Assembly (NCBI RefSeq): GCF_016918785.1
Contig: NZ_JAFFPT010000027.1
Coordinates: 1-64,000 of the forward strand
Source: Leptospira ainazelensis
Lineage (GTDB): Bacteria > Spirochaetota > Leptospiria > Leptospirales > Leptospiraceae
Direction of reading: 5' to 3'
Length of the DNA: 64,000 nucleotides
Position 1 is the stretch's first letter. Every line of letters starts with the position of its first letter. A model generated the notes under the pieces. It made no database searches. It was not told the DNA's origin and saw nothing but the letters and a program-made list of their open reading frames with translations. Position numbers and translations under genes: made by a program. This document shows positions 11,831 to 21,623 of this stretch, piece after piece.

Positions 11831-12709
11831 TTACCCTTCTCGAATCACATCGACTTCGACTTTTAATTTGTGTTTTCCGCCTCCGAATAGAATTCCTTTG
11901 AGAGGAGAGACATCCGCAAAATCTCGACCGATAGAAGTAAAGATGTATTCTTCGCTTAACATTTTTCCGTTTGTTGGATCGTAATCCACCCAACCGATCC
12001 CGGGAGAATAGATAGAAAACCAAGCGTGTGACGCGTCCGAACCTTGGAGCTTGGTCTGACCAGGAGGAGGAAAGGTTTCTATATACCCGGAAACGTATCG
12101 ACAAGGAATGCCAACACTTCTCAATGCGGCGATCGAAAGATGTGTGAAGTCTTGACAAACCCCTTTTCGATTTTTCAAAACTTGAGCAGGCGGAGTTTGT
12201 ATCGTGGTAGCGCCGGCTTTAAATTCAAACGATTGATAGAATTGAATCGTATAATCCATCACGGCTTGTAAAAGCGGTTTTTCAAAATCCATCATCTCCA
12301 TCGCAAACTTTGCAAAAAGAGGATCTCGGATTGCAAACGCCGAGTCCGCGATGTATTCCAGCGCTTCCAAATCCTCTCTTAAATGTGAAGCGGCCAAAAG
12401 TGAAGGAATTTCGGAAACCCTCGGAGAATGATTCAAATCTCCATAATCGATAGGATGTGTGCTCACCCGACTTTCTGAAACGATCTCCAAGGATTGATGT
12501 GAGTCCTCAACGGAAAATGAATATACCAAATTCCCAAAATAATCCTTTCTATAACCGGAGACGGAAGGCCCCGGATGAACCCTCAGCTTGAGATCCTTAC
12601 AATCCTGATGGCGATTGGTCCCAGGACACATATGCGCGAGATTATGACAGTGGGAAACTTCTTCTTGATAGCTGTATCGGGTAACGTGTTTTACTGTGTA
12701 ATCAGCCAT
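11831..12709 (-). CDS. Transglutaminase-like cysteine protease of the alpha-E/ATP-grasp cluster
   Basis: A protein of 292 residues from ATG 12709, which has GGAG 9 nt upstream; a TTG five codons earlier is less likely. It has the N-terminal beta-rich domain of bacterial transglutaminase-like proteins (YTVKHVTRYSYQEEVSHCHN) and then the papain-like core: Cys185 in RKGVCQDFTHL, His228 in SDASHAWFSIY and Asp244 in WVDYDPTNGK, so the triad is complete. Members of this group are predicted peptidases or amide-bond-forming enzymes that act with circularly permuted ATP-grasp and alpha-E proteins. Its start overlaps the end of the fused ATP-grasp/alpha-E gene by 8 bp, so the two are probably co-translated. 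No signal peptide; cytoplasmic. Confidence 0.85.
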   Translation of the reverse strand: MADYTVKHVTRYSYQEEVSHCHNLAHMCPGTNRHQDCKDLKLRVHPGPSVSGYRKDYFGNLVYSFSVEDSHQSLEIVSESRVSTHPIDYGDLNHSPRVSEIPSLLAASHLREDLEALEYIADSAFAIRDPLFAKFAMEMMDFEKPLLQAVMDYTIQFYQSFEFKAGATTIQTPPAQVLKNRKGVCQDFTHLSIAALRSVGIPCRYVSGYIETFPPPGQTKLQGSDASHAWFSIYSPGIGWVDYDPTNGKMLSEEYIFTSIGRDFADVSPLKGILFGGGKHKLKVEVDVIREG

Positions 12710-15239
12710 CGTTGTAATCTCCAAGCTGAATCTGTTCTTCCAGGTAACGGAAATATCTTGCGCTGATCGAATCGGATAAGGAAGCGATCTGATAGTTGAT
12801 ATCGTTCAACCATCTTACGATGCTCAAAGAAGGATTTACGTATTCAAAAAGACGTTTTGCATCCTCTTGGATAAATCGATTCCGAACCTCGGAGACGATT
12901 CTTTCCTCCGCGGTCGCCTCTTCTTTTTCGGAGTGAGGAAGATAGGAAACGTATTCTCCGAGTTTACGCAATTGATAAGCCAAGGATCTCGGGTTAGTTT
13001 CGTCAAAAAGAAGAATATCCAAAACGGATTCGGCTTCGATTCTATATCTATATCTTCTTCTATAAGTGATCTTGATATCGTTGATATTCAACAAGGCTTC
13101 GAACATACTTTTGTTATACAGAGTGGATTGGTTTAAAACCGTCGTCACAAGTCGGATCGTGTAAGAAGCTCTTTCGATCCGTTTCCCGATATTCATAAAA
13201 TACCAGCCTGTTTCCCGGGACATACTCTCGATACCGAGACCGGACATGGAAGCAAGTCTTGTGATCAAAAGGATCAGATATTCTAAGATCTCATCGTAAG
13301 AACCGTATTTAAAAGAGTCGTCCGCTTCGATCATGGAAAGAATGTACCGGCTGTCTTCCGAAAGTCGATCTCTCACAGACTTGGATGATCTAACATAGGC
13401 GTTCAGATCCGAACGAATACTCCCAGTCTGTTGTTGAGAGAAAACTTGAGAAAACATCTGTTCTCGCGCGCCGTTCAACGGATCTTCCAAATTCAGTTGT
13501 AAAAATCCGGGATACGTCGCCGTAACGTGAGTCGCGATCTGAAGGAGAAGTTGGACGTGGTCCTTTTCATACGGTTCGTCCATATGAATCATATTCAAAA
13601 TGACTTCGCGTAACAATCTCGCCTGGTTTTCCGAACGTTCCGCATAACGTCCCATCCAGAACATATTGTCCGCGACCCTGCTCGGAATACCGGCCCCGCT
13701 CCGTCTGATCTGCATTCTTTCGGTCTTTCCGGGAAGAAGAGTGACGTCTTTTTTCTCTTCCGAAGCCAGGATCCAAAGATCCTTAGAGATAGCGCCGGTT
13801 TGATTGGTGACCACAAGATCGTTAACGTTCTCGGTGACTCTTACCAAACCTCCGGACATCGTCATATAACCGTTTTCCGATAGAGTCGTAAACGCCCGAA
13901 ACACCGATCTTCCCTGGATAAAACTTTCACCCGAAAGAACCGGACAAGTGGAACCGTTTACGATTTCCTGAGCTACGTATTTTTCCGGATGAGCAAAAAG
14001 TTTTTTCCAGATTCTTTCTCTTTCGCTATTGGGAATGGAAGAAAGAAAAACACCAGGCTCCATCGGATCTCGAACCGCACGTTTGAATACGAATCGATCC
14101 GGATAATCCAAAACTTCCTGTCTAGATTCCGAATTTCCCATCCAAAGGGTTCTCACGTTAGGCAAAATCAGATCTTCCGAAAGATAATATCTGCAAAGAG
14201 AGGATAAGAACGGATGGATCGCCCGATTCTCCAAAAAACCGGAACCGATCGGATTTGCAACACGGACGTTTCCTTCCCGAATCACATTCAAAATTCCTGG
14301 TACACCCAAAAGAGAATCTCCTTTGAGTTCGAGAGGATCCATGTATAAGTCCACAACTCTTCGAAAGATCACGTCGACTTGCTGCAGACCTTCGACAGTT
14401 TTGATAAAAACGAAATTATTTCTTACGGTTAAGTCTTCGGCTTGTGCAAGGGTAAAACCTAAGTAACCCGCGAGATACGCGTGTTCAAAGTAGGTTTCAT
14501 TTCCTGCGCCGGGAGTTAATAAAACGATGACGGGTTCTCTTTCTTGAACCTTCGATAAGGACTGCAAAGCCTTTCGCAAAGAACGAAAATAAAGTGCGAC
14601 TCTATGCACTTGGGAATCCCTGTAGATCGAAGGAAAAATTCTGGAAAGAACGATCCGATTCTCCAGAGAATAACCGGAACCGCTTGGAGCTTGGATTCTA
14701 TCCCCAAGAACGACAAAATTCCCGTTCTCTTGTCTCGCCAAATCGGAAGCCATAAAACAGAGTTCGTTCGAAGTCGAATGACCGAAACCGTTGCACTGTC
14801 TTAGAAAATCCGGTGAACTAAAAAGAATCTCGGGTGGAATTTTTTTATCATAGAATAATTTACGCGGCCCGTAGACGTCCTTAAAAAGCGCATCCAAAAG
14901 TTCCGCTCTTTGAACGAGTCCTCTTTCAACACCTTCCCATTCCTTACTTTCCATCAGAACCGGAAAAAGATCCAAGGACCAGAGACGTTCGACGGCGCCG
15001 GGTTCTTCATAGACGTTATACGTCACACCGTTTTCCTGAAGAATTCGAAGCGAATCTCTTTTTCTTCGAACCAATTCTTCCGGAGATAAGGATTCAAGAG
15101 AGTTGATTAAGAATTCGTATTTTGTCCTAAGTTTGCCTTCTCCGTCATACAATTCGTCATAGATGGACGGATTCGGGTTGTATCCTTCCCGCAGATTCAA
15201 TCTTGCGTTGGTTGGGTTGACCATAAAATTCTGAACCAT
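12702..15239 (-). CDS. Circularly permuted ATP-grasp fused to alpha-E domain
   Basis: An 845-residue two-domain protein. Residues about 20-480 are a circularly permuted type 2 ATP-grasp domain (LYDGEGKLRTKYEFL, VIVLLTPGAGNETYFEHAYL, VDVIFRRVVDLYMDP, GDSLLGVPGILNVI). From about residue 518 (IPSRVADNMFWMGRYAERSE) to the end is an alpha-E (DUF403) helical domain. Such fusions are widespread and predicted to form peptide or amide bonds with ATP, but substrates are unknown. Compared with the stand-alone paralogue at 19601-21031, the Gly-rich loop (there KAANGAGGYG) is replaced by FKRAVRDPMEPGV at about 384-396, and LEDNLRCPSG by LGDRIQAPSG, so its chemistry may differ. It lies between two transglutaminase genes. 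Confidence 0.9.
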   Translation of the reverse strand: MVQNFMVNPTNARLNLREGYNPNPSIYDELYDGEGKLRTKYEFLINSLESLSPEELVRRKRDSLRILQENGVTYNVYEEPGAVERLWSLDLFPVLMESKEWEGVERGLVQRAELLDALFKDVYGPRKLFYDKKIPPEILFSSPDFLRQCNGFGHSTSNELCFMASDLARQENGNFVVLGDRIQAPSGSGYSLENRIVLSRIFPSIYRDSQVHRVALYFRSLRKALQSLSKVQEREPVIVLLTPGAGNETYFEHAYLAGYLGFTLAQAEDLTVRNNFVFIKTVEGLQQVDVIFRRVVDLYMDPLELKGDSLLGVPGILNVIREGNVRVANPIGSGFLENRAIHPFLSSLCRYYLSEDLILPNVRTLWMGNSESRQEVLDYPDRFVFKRAVRDPMEPGVFLSSIPNSERERIWKKLFAHPEKYVAQEIVNGSTCPVLSGESFIQGRSVFRAFTTLSENGYMTMSGGLVRVTENVNDLVVTNQTGAISKDLWILASEEKKDVTLLPGKTERMQIRRSGAGIPSRVADNMFWMGRYAERSENQARLLREVILNMIHMDEPYEKDHVQLLLQIATHVTATYPGFLQLNLEDPLNGAREQMFSQVFSQQQTGSIRSDLNAYVRSSKSVRDRLSEDSRYILSMIEADDSFKYGSYDEILEYLILLITRLASMSGLGIESMSRETGWYFMNIGKRIERASYTIRLVTTVLNQSTLYNKSMFEALLNINDIKITYRRRYRYRIEAESVLDILLFDETNPRSLAYQLRKLGEYVSYLPHSEKEEATAEERIVSEVRNRFIQEDAKRLFEYVNPSLSIVRWLNDINYQIASLSDSISARYFRYLEEQIQLGDYNDG

Positions 15240-15269
15240 CTTTCAAAGTCCTTACATTTTGGCGATTCT

Positions 15270-18200
15270 TTACGGAGTCTTTTTTTTCCAACCGGGACCG
15301 GGCGCCAGACGCAGATCCAAGGTAAATGGAGAATGCGGATGTGCAAGATTCTTCGGACGACTCGTAGCTCCGGCCGTATGTCCCTGATCCGAAAAACGAC
15401 TGATTCTTCTGCTCTCCGCTTCGAAAGAATTAACCGGAAACGTATCATACGATCTTCCGCCAGGGTGGGAAATAAAATATTTACAACCGCCGATCGACCG
15501 TTCGCTCCAAGTGTCCCAGAGATCGAAAACCAGAGGATTTGTGATCGGAAGATTCGGATGAAGAGTAAAAACGGGAGCCCAGGCCTTGAACCGAACTCCG
15601 GCGACGGCTTCTCCGTTTTTTCCGGTCGCCCTCAGAGGAACTTCGTAGCCGTTACACGAAAGAATATACCGGCCTTCAGTCCATCCGTCCACTTTGACTT
15701 GAATTCTTTCCAAAGCCGCATCGACGGCCCTGGAAGTTCCGAAAGAATTGGCCTCTTCCCCTAAAACGTCCCAGGGTTCCAACGCCATTCTTATTTCGAC
15801 CCTGATCGTATCCTTTTGAATGTGACCATATTCAGGAAATCTAAATTCAAAAAATGGAATAAAGTCGTCTTCGTAAAAAGGATAACCGTTCTCTTTTAGA
15901 TCTCTGAGAACGTCCTTAAAATCCTCCCAGACATAAAACGGAAGAAGATACTTATCGTGAAGTTCGGTTCCTCTTCGGATCGGCGCGTGTTTGTAAGGTT
16001 TCTCCCAAAAACGGCACAACAGGGAAAGAACGAACATCTGCTGCACGACGCTCATCTTATAGTGAGGCGGCATTTCAAACGCGCGGAATTCCACAAGACC
16101 CAAACGACCAGTGGAGCCGGTTGGAGAATAGAGTTTATCGATGGAGATTTCGGAACGATGAGTGTTACCCGTGATATCAACTAGCAGATTTCGGAAAAGA
16201 CGATCCACGAGCCAAGGAGGAACGCTTTCCAAATTGTCAACTTGTCTACAAGCGACTTCGAATTCATAAAGAATATCCTCTCTTCCTTCGTCCATCCGAG
16301 GAGATTGCGAAGTGGTTCCGATAAACAAACCCGAGAACAAATACGAAAGAGAAGGATGGTGTTGCCAATACGTCGCGAGACTTCTCAAAAGATCCGGTCG
16401 CATTAAAAACGGACTTTCTTCCGGAGTCAAAGCTCCTACCGTGATATGATTCCCGCCGCCCGTTCCGGAAGCCCTTCCATCGACTTGAAATTTTTCAGTG
16501 CTGAGTTTTGTTTCCGACGCTCTTTTATAAAGAATTTTTGTTTTGTTTTCAAGTTCGGCGAACGAAGTAGAGGGATGCAAATTCACTTCGATTACGCCCG
16601 GATCCGGAGTGATTCTAAAAAGTCCGATTCTTGAATCGCTCGCCGGCTCGTAACCTTCGAGACGCACTTGAAAACCGGAAGCAAGAGTCGCCTGTTCGAC
16701 GCTTGCGATGAGATCGACCCAAACGTCAGACGTAGGAACCGGAGGTAAAAATACGTGTAGAATTCCGTCCCTCACTTCCACAACGAGAGTGGACTGAATC
16801 GGCAATTCCTTTTCTCCAAACATCTTAGGGGAGGAATCCACCCTCTTTCGGATTTTTTCCTCCAAAACTTTTCGAGAAGGAAGTTTGTCTTTTTTTTCAA
16901 TCGAAGTAAATTCGGGAATTTCTCGAAAACGATCGCTGATAGAAGAAAACGGAATCCTAAGACCCGCCGGAGAATCTCCGGGAATCAAAAAAAGTTTTTC
17001 CCTTCTGAAATCCCAAACCGAACTTTCCCACTCATTATTTACATAATTATAATATACTGGAATAGCAAAAGCGACTTCCTTTTTAAAACCCTTGTCCAAA
17101 ACCTTGAGCAGTCTCTGTCTTTCCAGAGTATCGAACGCGGTAGCAAGTTTTTTTTCGAGCTCAAAGGGAAGATTGGCTTCCTTCCAAAGATAATAAAGAT
17201 TATCTTCATACATCGGAATCATATACGAAAGATCGATTCCGAGAGTTCTACAAATCGCACACGCCAGAGTTTCCGAAGCTTTGTGCGGATCGATCTCTTC
17301 CTTTTTCTTTTTTGGAGAATCGGGAGTGTCTATCAAAAGAGAATCGTCGTTCCATAGCGGAACCTCGTCCTTTCTCCAAAGACAATTCATACTCCAACGA
17401 GGAAGCGGTTCTCCCGGATACCATTTTCCTTGGGAGAATTGCAAAAGAGAACCCGCGGTAAAGTCCTTCTTCAAACGAAACATAAGTTCTTTGGAAAGCC
17501 TAAACTTCTCCTCTCCGAGAGCCTCGTGATTCCATTCCGAACCTTCTCGGTCTTCGTCGGAAATAAAGGTCGGTTCTCCGCCGATTGAAATTTTCAGTCC
17601 GAGATCTTTTATCTTATGATCGAGAGCTTTGCCCCTTCTAAGAATATCGTTCCATTTGGATTCCGCGTATGGAAGTGTGACCCGAGGACTTTCTAAAATT
17701 CTTTCGACCTCCATTCTAAACTCAAACTTTGTCTCTGCCGGGTCCGCATAACCGAAGATAGGCGCCGCACTCATCGGTTCCGGTGTTGCGGCTAACGGAA
17801 TATGACCTTCTCCGGTGAGAAGTCCGGAAGTGGGATCCATTCCCACCCAACCCGCACCCGGTAGAAAAACCTCCGCCCATGCATGCAGATCGGTAAAATC
17901 TTTCTCAGGACCTTTCGGACCTTCCAAAGGAGTTTGATCCGCTTTCAACTGGATGAGATAACCGGAGACGAACCGTGCAGCCAAACCGAAATGTCTCAGA
18001 ATCTGAACCAGCAAAAAAGAAGAATCTCGACAAGAACCCATTCTTTTCTGAAGAGAATCCTCGCAGGTCTGGACTCCCGGCTCCAACCGAATGATATAAC
18101 CGATGTCAGACGAAATTCTTCGATTGAGCTCGACGATAAAATCGATGATCCTTTTTTTTTCGGTGATCCCGTCGGCTCTTAAAGTTTTAAGATAAGATTG

Positions 18201-18581
18201 CAAAAGTGTTCCGTTTTCGGAGGGAGTCAGATAGGGAGCCAATTGTAATTTTAGAATTTCCTCATATTCGAAAGGATAATCCTCGGCGTAGGCTTCCACA
18301 AAAAAGTCGAAAGGATTGATGACCTTCATATCCGCGATCAGATCGACGAGAACCGAAAGTTTGTCGGTTTTTTCCTGAAAAACTAGTCTTGCTTGAAAAT
18401 TTCCAAAGGGATCCTGTTGCCAATTTAGAAATTGTTTTTCGGGTTCCACCTTTAAGGAATAGGAAACGATATTCGTCTTACAATGAGGCGCCGGACGAAG
18501 ACGAATCACATGAGGAGAGAGCGTAATCTTTTTATCATACTGATAGATCGTTTCGTGCGTAAGAGCTACTCGAATGGACAT
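15270..18581 (-). CDS. Transglutaminase/DUF2126 large protein
   Basis: A protein of 1103 residues. Residues 1-290 form a transglutaminase-like module with the triad Cys184 (RMGSCRDSSF), His233 (DLHAWAEVF) and Asp249 (VGMDPTSG). The remainder, about 300-1100, is the DUF2126 region, with conserved-looking blocks such as KISIGGEPTFISDEDREGSE, GRASGTGGGNHITVGA, GRLGLVEFRAFEMPPHYKMS and KYFISHPGGRSYDTFP. The family is a regular partner of circularly permuted ATP-grasp and alpha-E genes. DUF2126 contains patterns suggestive of a carboxylate-amine ligase (glutamine-synthetase-like), but this is family-level inference. No signal peptide. The downstream fused ATP-grasp gene starts 30 bp after the stop. 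Confidence 0.9.
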   Translation of the reverse strand: MSIRVALTHETIYQYDKKITLSPHVIRLRPAPHCKTNIVSYSLKVEPEKQFLNWQQDPFGNFQARLVFQEKTDKLSVLVDLIADMKVINPFDFFVEAYAEDYPFEYEEILKLQLAPYLTPSENGTLLQSYLKTLRADGITEKKRIIDFIVELNRRISSDIGYIIRLEPGVQTCEDSLQKRMGSCRDSSFLLVQILRHFGLAARFVSGYLIQLKADQTPLEGPKGPEKDFTDLHAWAEVFLPGAGWVGMDPTSGLLTGEGHIPLAATPEPMSAAPIFGYADPAETKFEFRMEVERILESPRVTLPYAESKWNDILRRGKALDHKIKDLGLKISIGGEPTFISDEDREGSEWNHEALGEEKFRLSKELMFRLKKDFTAGSLLQFSQGKWYPGEPLPRWSMNCLWRKDEVPLWNDDSLLIDTPDSPKKKKEEIDPHKASETLACAICRTLGIDLSYMIPMYEDNLYYLWKEANLPFELEKKLATAFDTLERQRLLKVLDKGFKKEVAFAIPVYYNYVNNEWESSVWDFRREKLFLIPGDSPAGLRIPFSSISDRFREIPEFTSIEKKDKLPSRKVLEEKIRKRVDSSPKMFGEKELPIQSTLVVEVRDGILHVFLPPVPTSDVWVDLIASVEQATLASGFQVRLEGYEPASDSRIGLFRITPDPGVIEVNLHPSTSFAELENKTKILYKRASETKLSTEKFQVDGRASGTGGGNHITVGALTPEESPFLMRPDLLRSLATYWQHHPSLSYLFSGLFIGTTSQSPRMDEGREDILYEFEVACRQVDNLESVPPWLVDRLFRNLLVDITGNTHRSEISIDKLYSPTGSTGRLGLVEFRAFEMPPHYKMSVVQQMFVLSLLCRFWEKPYKHAPIRRGTELHDKYLLPFYVWEDFKDVLRDLKENGYPFYEDDFIPFFEFRFPEYGHIQKDTIRVEIRMALEPWDVLGEEANSFGTSRAVDAALERIQVKVDGWTEGRYILSCNGYEVPLRATGKNGEAVAGVRFKAWAPVFTLHPNLPITNPLVFDLWDTWSERSIGGCKYFISHPGGRSYDTFPVNSFEAESRRISRFSDQGHTAGATSRPKNLAHPHSPFTLDLRLAPGPGWKKKTP

Positions 18582-18623
18582 AGAATGTTTTCCGCCTAAG
18601 TATCGATTCCAAAAAAACTTCGA

Positions 18624-19565
18624 TTACAATCGAAAGTAACGTTCATCGATTCGATCGTGAATCCCGTTGATCTGAAGTTGAAGACGATCCAGATATTCGT
18701 GCATTCCGGAGCTGAAAATCTCATCGACCGAAGTATAACTGAGCTCGGACAATAAGACCCCTACTCTTTTTTCAGCTTCGCAGGAATATTCGTCCATATC
18801 GGTTCCGCTCAGAAGTTTTAGACTTTCGAAGATTTTTCTTAGGGAAAAACGCACCGCCCTCGGAAACTGTCTGTCGAGAATCAAAAATTCTGCGATGTTT
18901 TTCGGAGTGATTTTTTGATAGATCCGATTGAACATCTCGTGTGCGCTCGTCGACTTCAAAAGGGAAAGCCATTGAAGAAGATCCAAATTGGAACCCACGT
19001 CATGCGAAGGAAGAAGAATAAAATACTTCATATCCAGGATACGAGCCGTTTTATCGGCTCTTTCCAAAAACCTTCCCAACTGAGCGAAATACCAGACCTC
19101 GTCTTGCGAGATCGTGGCCTCTTGACATCCGTAAAAAAGAAGACACTGATTTCGGATGGTCTTAAAGAATTCGCCTAACGCGGAAAGATCCGTATCGGAA
19201 AAATGTTTTTTCGATTTAAAGTTGAGATAGAATTCGTTGATTACTTCCCACATCGGCGTGGAAATATTCTCCCGAATTGTTCTCGCGTTTTCTCTCGCCC
19301 TTACAAGACAATTGATAATCGAATTCGGATTGTCGGTATCGAAAGTCATAAAATGGATCACGTTTTCTTTCGAAGCTTCCGCGAACTTTTTTTGAAAGAG
19401 CTCGTTGTCGCCCGTCGTAAATACGAGAGGCATCCACTGTCTGTTTACGTCTTCGTTTAGATCCAGGGACAATTGAAAATTTACGTCAATGAAGCGGGAA
19501 TAATTCTCCGCCCTCTCCATATATCGGTTCATCCAATATACGGACTCAGCTACTCTGCTCAGCAT
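18624..19565 (-). CDS. Alpha-E (DUF403) domain protein
   Basis: A 313-residue all-helical protein with the alpha-E signature at the N-terminus, LSRVAESVYWMNRYMERAEN (residues 2-21), then TISQDEVWYFAQLGRFLERADKTARILD near residues 150-180 and a helical C-terminus (LQLQINGIHDRID). It is a stand-alone version of the domain fused to the C-terminal side of the protein at 12702-15239. It is thought to act with the adjacent circularly permuted ATP-grasp protein, whose gene ends 36 bp upstream. The ribosome binding site GAGAGG is 5 nt before the ATG. No catalytic residues are known for alpha-E; a scaffolding or substrate-holding role is inferred. Confidence 0.9.
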   Translation of the reverse strand: MLSRVAESVYWMNRYMERAENYSRFIDVNFQLSLDLNEDVNRQWMPLVFTTGDNELFQKKFAEASKENVIHFMTFDTDNPNSIINCLVRARENARTIRENISTPMWEVINEFYLNFKSKKHFSDTDLSALGEFFKTIRNQCLLFYGCQEATISQDEVWYFAQLGRFLERADKTARILDMKYFILLPSHDVGSNLDLLQWLSLLKSTSAHEMFNRIYQKITPKNIAEFLILDRQFPRAVRFSLRKIFESLKLLSGTDMDEYSCEAEKRVGVLLSELSYTSVDEIFSSGMHEYLDRLQLQINGIHDRIDERYFRL

Positions 19566-19600
19566 AGCAACCTCTCTCGTTCTGATTTATGTGTATCGTT

Positions 19601-21031
19601 TTAGCCTTCGCCCATCACCCAGGTATCTTTTGATCCGCCTCCCTGCGACGAGTTGACAACAAGAGATCCCTTTCTAAGGGCAACACGAGTCAAACCGCCC
19701 GGCATCACATAGATGTCTTCTCCGTAGAGAATAAACGGCCTGAGATCCACGTGCCTTCCTTCCAATTTATCTTCAATCAGAGTGGGAACCCTGGAAAGAC
19801 TGAGAACCGGTTGTGCGATATAATTTCTCGGATTCTGATCGATGAGCTCGCAGAATTCTTCCTGTTCTTTTTTGCTCGAACGGGGACCGATCAACATTCC
19901 GTAGCCGCCGGCTCCGTTAGCCGCCTTTACTACGAGATTGGCTATATTCTCTTTTACGAATATTCTATCCTTTTCATTGGAACAAAGATAAGTTGGAACG
20001 TTCGGAATGATCGCCTCTTCGCCAAGATAGTATTTGATCATCGCAGGAACAAAAGTGTATAAGACCTTATCGTCCGCAACACCGGCGCCTGGAGCGTTTA
20101 CGATCGCGACGTTTCCTTTTTTATAAGCTTCGAAAATTCCTGGAACACCCAAAAGGGAATCCTTGTTAAAAACAAGAGGATCCAAGAAAGAATCGTCGAT
20201 CCTTCTATAAATGACGTCTACGATCTTGAGTCCACGAGTGGTCCTCATATAAACCTTTTCGTCTTTGACAACGAGGTCGCTTCCTTCCACAAGAGGAACT
20301 CCCATCTTTTGAGCCAGGAAAGAATGTTCATAGTAAGCGGAGTTATAAATCCCCGGAGTCAACACCGTAATCGAAGGATTGGATTTACCGCTCATATATT
20401 CGAGCATTCCTCTGAGACGAATCGGATAGTCGTAAGTAGGACGAACTGAAAGACTTGCAAAAAGTTCAGGAAACGTTTTTTTCATCACTTCACGATTTTC
20501 TAATACATAGGAAACTCCGGAAGGACATCTGAGATTGTCTTCGAGAACGTGAACCGTACCATCTCCGTTACGAACCAAATCGGTTCCTGAAATATGAATC
20601 CAAGTTCCTTGGGGCGGGTTGATTCCCTTACATTCCTTGAGATATCCGGGCGAAGAATAGACGTATTCCGCAGGAACGATTCCGTCCTTGATGATCTTTT
20701 CGTCGTGATAGATATCGTTGATAAAAAGATTGAGAGCTCTTGTCCTTTGTTTGAGCCCTTCTTCCAACTTTCTCCACTCGTGTGCGGTGATGATCCGGGG
20801 AATGATATCGAAAGGCATGATCCTTTCTTCCTCTTCCTCGTCGCCATAGACGTTAAAAGTGATTCCAAGAGATAAAAGGGCTTTTTCGGCGCTTGTCTTC
20901 CTTCGGACCAATTCCCGATCGTCCATGGTTTCGATTCTCGATTTTAGAAAATGATAACTTTGGCGAATTCCGCCTTCCGGAGAAAACATCTCATCATAAA
21001 AAGAATCGGTCTGGTAATTGGTCAGAAGCAT
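19601..21031 (-). CDS. Circularly permuted type 2 ATP-grasp protein (stand-alone)
   Basis: A protein of 476 residues from ATG 21031, which has GAGG 9 nt upstream; an upstream TTG at 21070 is less likely. Family motifs in order: YDEMFSPEGGIRQSY, VYSSPGYLKECKG, HVLEDNLRCPSGVSYVLENR, SITVLTPGIYNSAYYEHSFL, KIVDVIYRRIDDSFLDPL, NAPGAGVADDK, LVVKAANGAGGYGMLIGP (ATP-binding lysine and Gly-rich loop, about 366-383) and GRHVDLRPFIL. All expected nucleotide-binding elements look intact. It is predicted to ligate a carboxylate to an amine with ATP. It is the first gene of a five-gene minus-strand cluster (21031 to 11831). The AT-rich stretch upstream (21085-21140) may hold the promoter. Confidence 0.92.
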   Translation of the reverse strand: MLLTNYQTDSFYDEMFSPEGGIRQSYHFLKSRIETMDDRELVRRKTSAEKALLSLGITFNVYGDEEEEERIMPFDIIPRIITAHEWRKLEEGLKQRTRALNLFINDIYHDEKIIKDGIVPAEYVYSSPGYLKECKGINPPQGTWIHISGTDLVRNGDGTVHVLEDNLRCPSGVSYVLENREVMKKTFPELFASLSVRPTYDYPIRLRGMLEYMSGKSNPSITVLTPGIYNSAYYEHSFLAQKMGVPLVEGSDLVVKDEKVYMRTTRGLKIVDVIYRRIDDSFLDPLVFNKDSLLGVPGIFEAYKKGNVAIVNAPGAGVADDKVLYTFVPAMIKYYLGEEAIIPNVPTYLCSNEKDRIFVKENIANLVVKAANGAGGYGMLIGPRSSKKEQEEFCELIDQNPRNYIAQPVLSLSRVPTLIEDKLEGRHVDLRPFILYGEDIYVMPGGLTRVALRKGSLVVNSSQGGGSKDTWVMGEG

Positions 21032-21070
21032 AGTAAGTACCTCAATAAGAATGTCCCAAATTGCGCTCAA

Positions 21071-21623
21071 TACGCAAGCAGTTTTTAAATATGTTGTTTA
21101 ATTTTTAATTATATAATTTCATATTGCTTATTTTTTAATCATTTTGACAGACTTATCAGAGAATTTTTTAGAAAAAGAGCGTTTTCCCGAAGAGAAAAGT
21201 CACGTGGAAATGGAGAATCGGCTCCTTTTTGGTTTCGTGTGAGCCTCCACAAAACGAAAAGCCCCTCGCCGATTACGAGAATCACCTTTTTAAGCCTTTT
21301 AAAATCAAAGAAGTTAAGTTTATAACTTAGAAACACAGACCTTGGATCGGGAAACTCAAAACGTAAAACTCCGGCTAAAAGGCGCGCGCTTAAAGTTGGC
21401 TCGTACGCGTACCGAACTTTCTTTTGATAGAATTGCGAAAAAAACTCCCACCCCTCCTTTGGTTCGTTCTTAAATGGAGAAAACCAAAACTATAATTTCG
21501 GATAGGCCAAAAACGATTCTACTCGTATCGCTTCGTTTTGGAGGATTGGCGGCAAGAAGTAAAATAGAGGAAAGATTGAATTCCCAAAAGGCGTTTAAAA
21601 AATCATTCAAACATTAGAATATT
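21071..21623. other. 550-bp gap, probable promoter region of the ATP-grasp cluster
   Basis: It includes a very AT-rich block at 21085-21140, just upstream of the ATP-grasp gene. Two short open frames exist (21139-21336 minus, 21474-21617 plus) but neither has a ribosome binding site or recognisable sequence, so I do not call them genes. Confidence 0.4.

Noticed and set aside
21139..21336. 65-residue minus-strand frame
   Set aside because: It has no ribosome binding site or family resemblance; it lies in a probable promoter region.
21474..21617. 47-codon plus-strand frame (MEKTKTIISDRPKTILLV)
   Set aside because: Plausible composition but no Shine-Dalgarno and no family; too weak to call.
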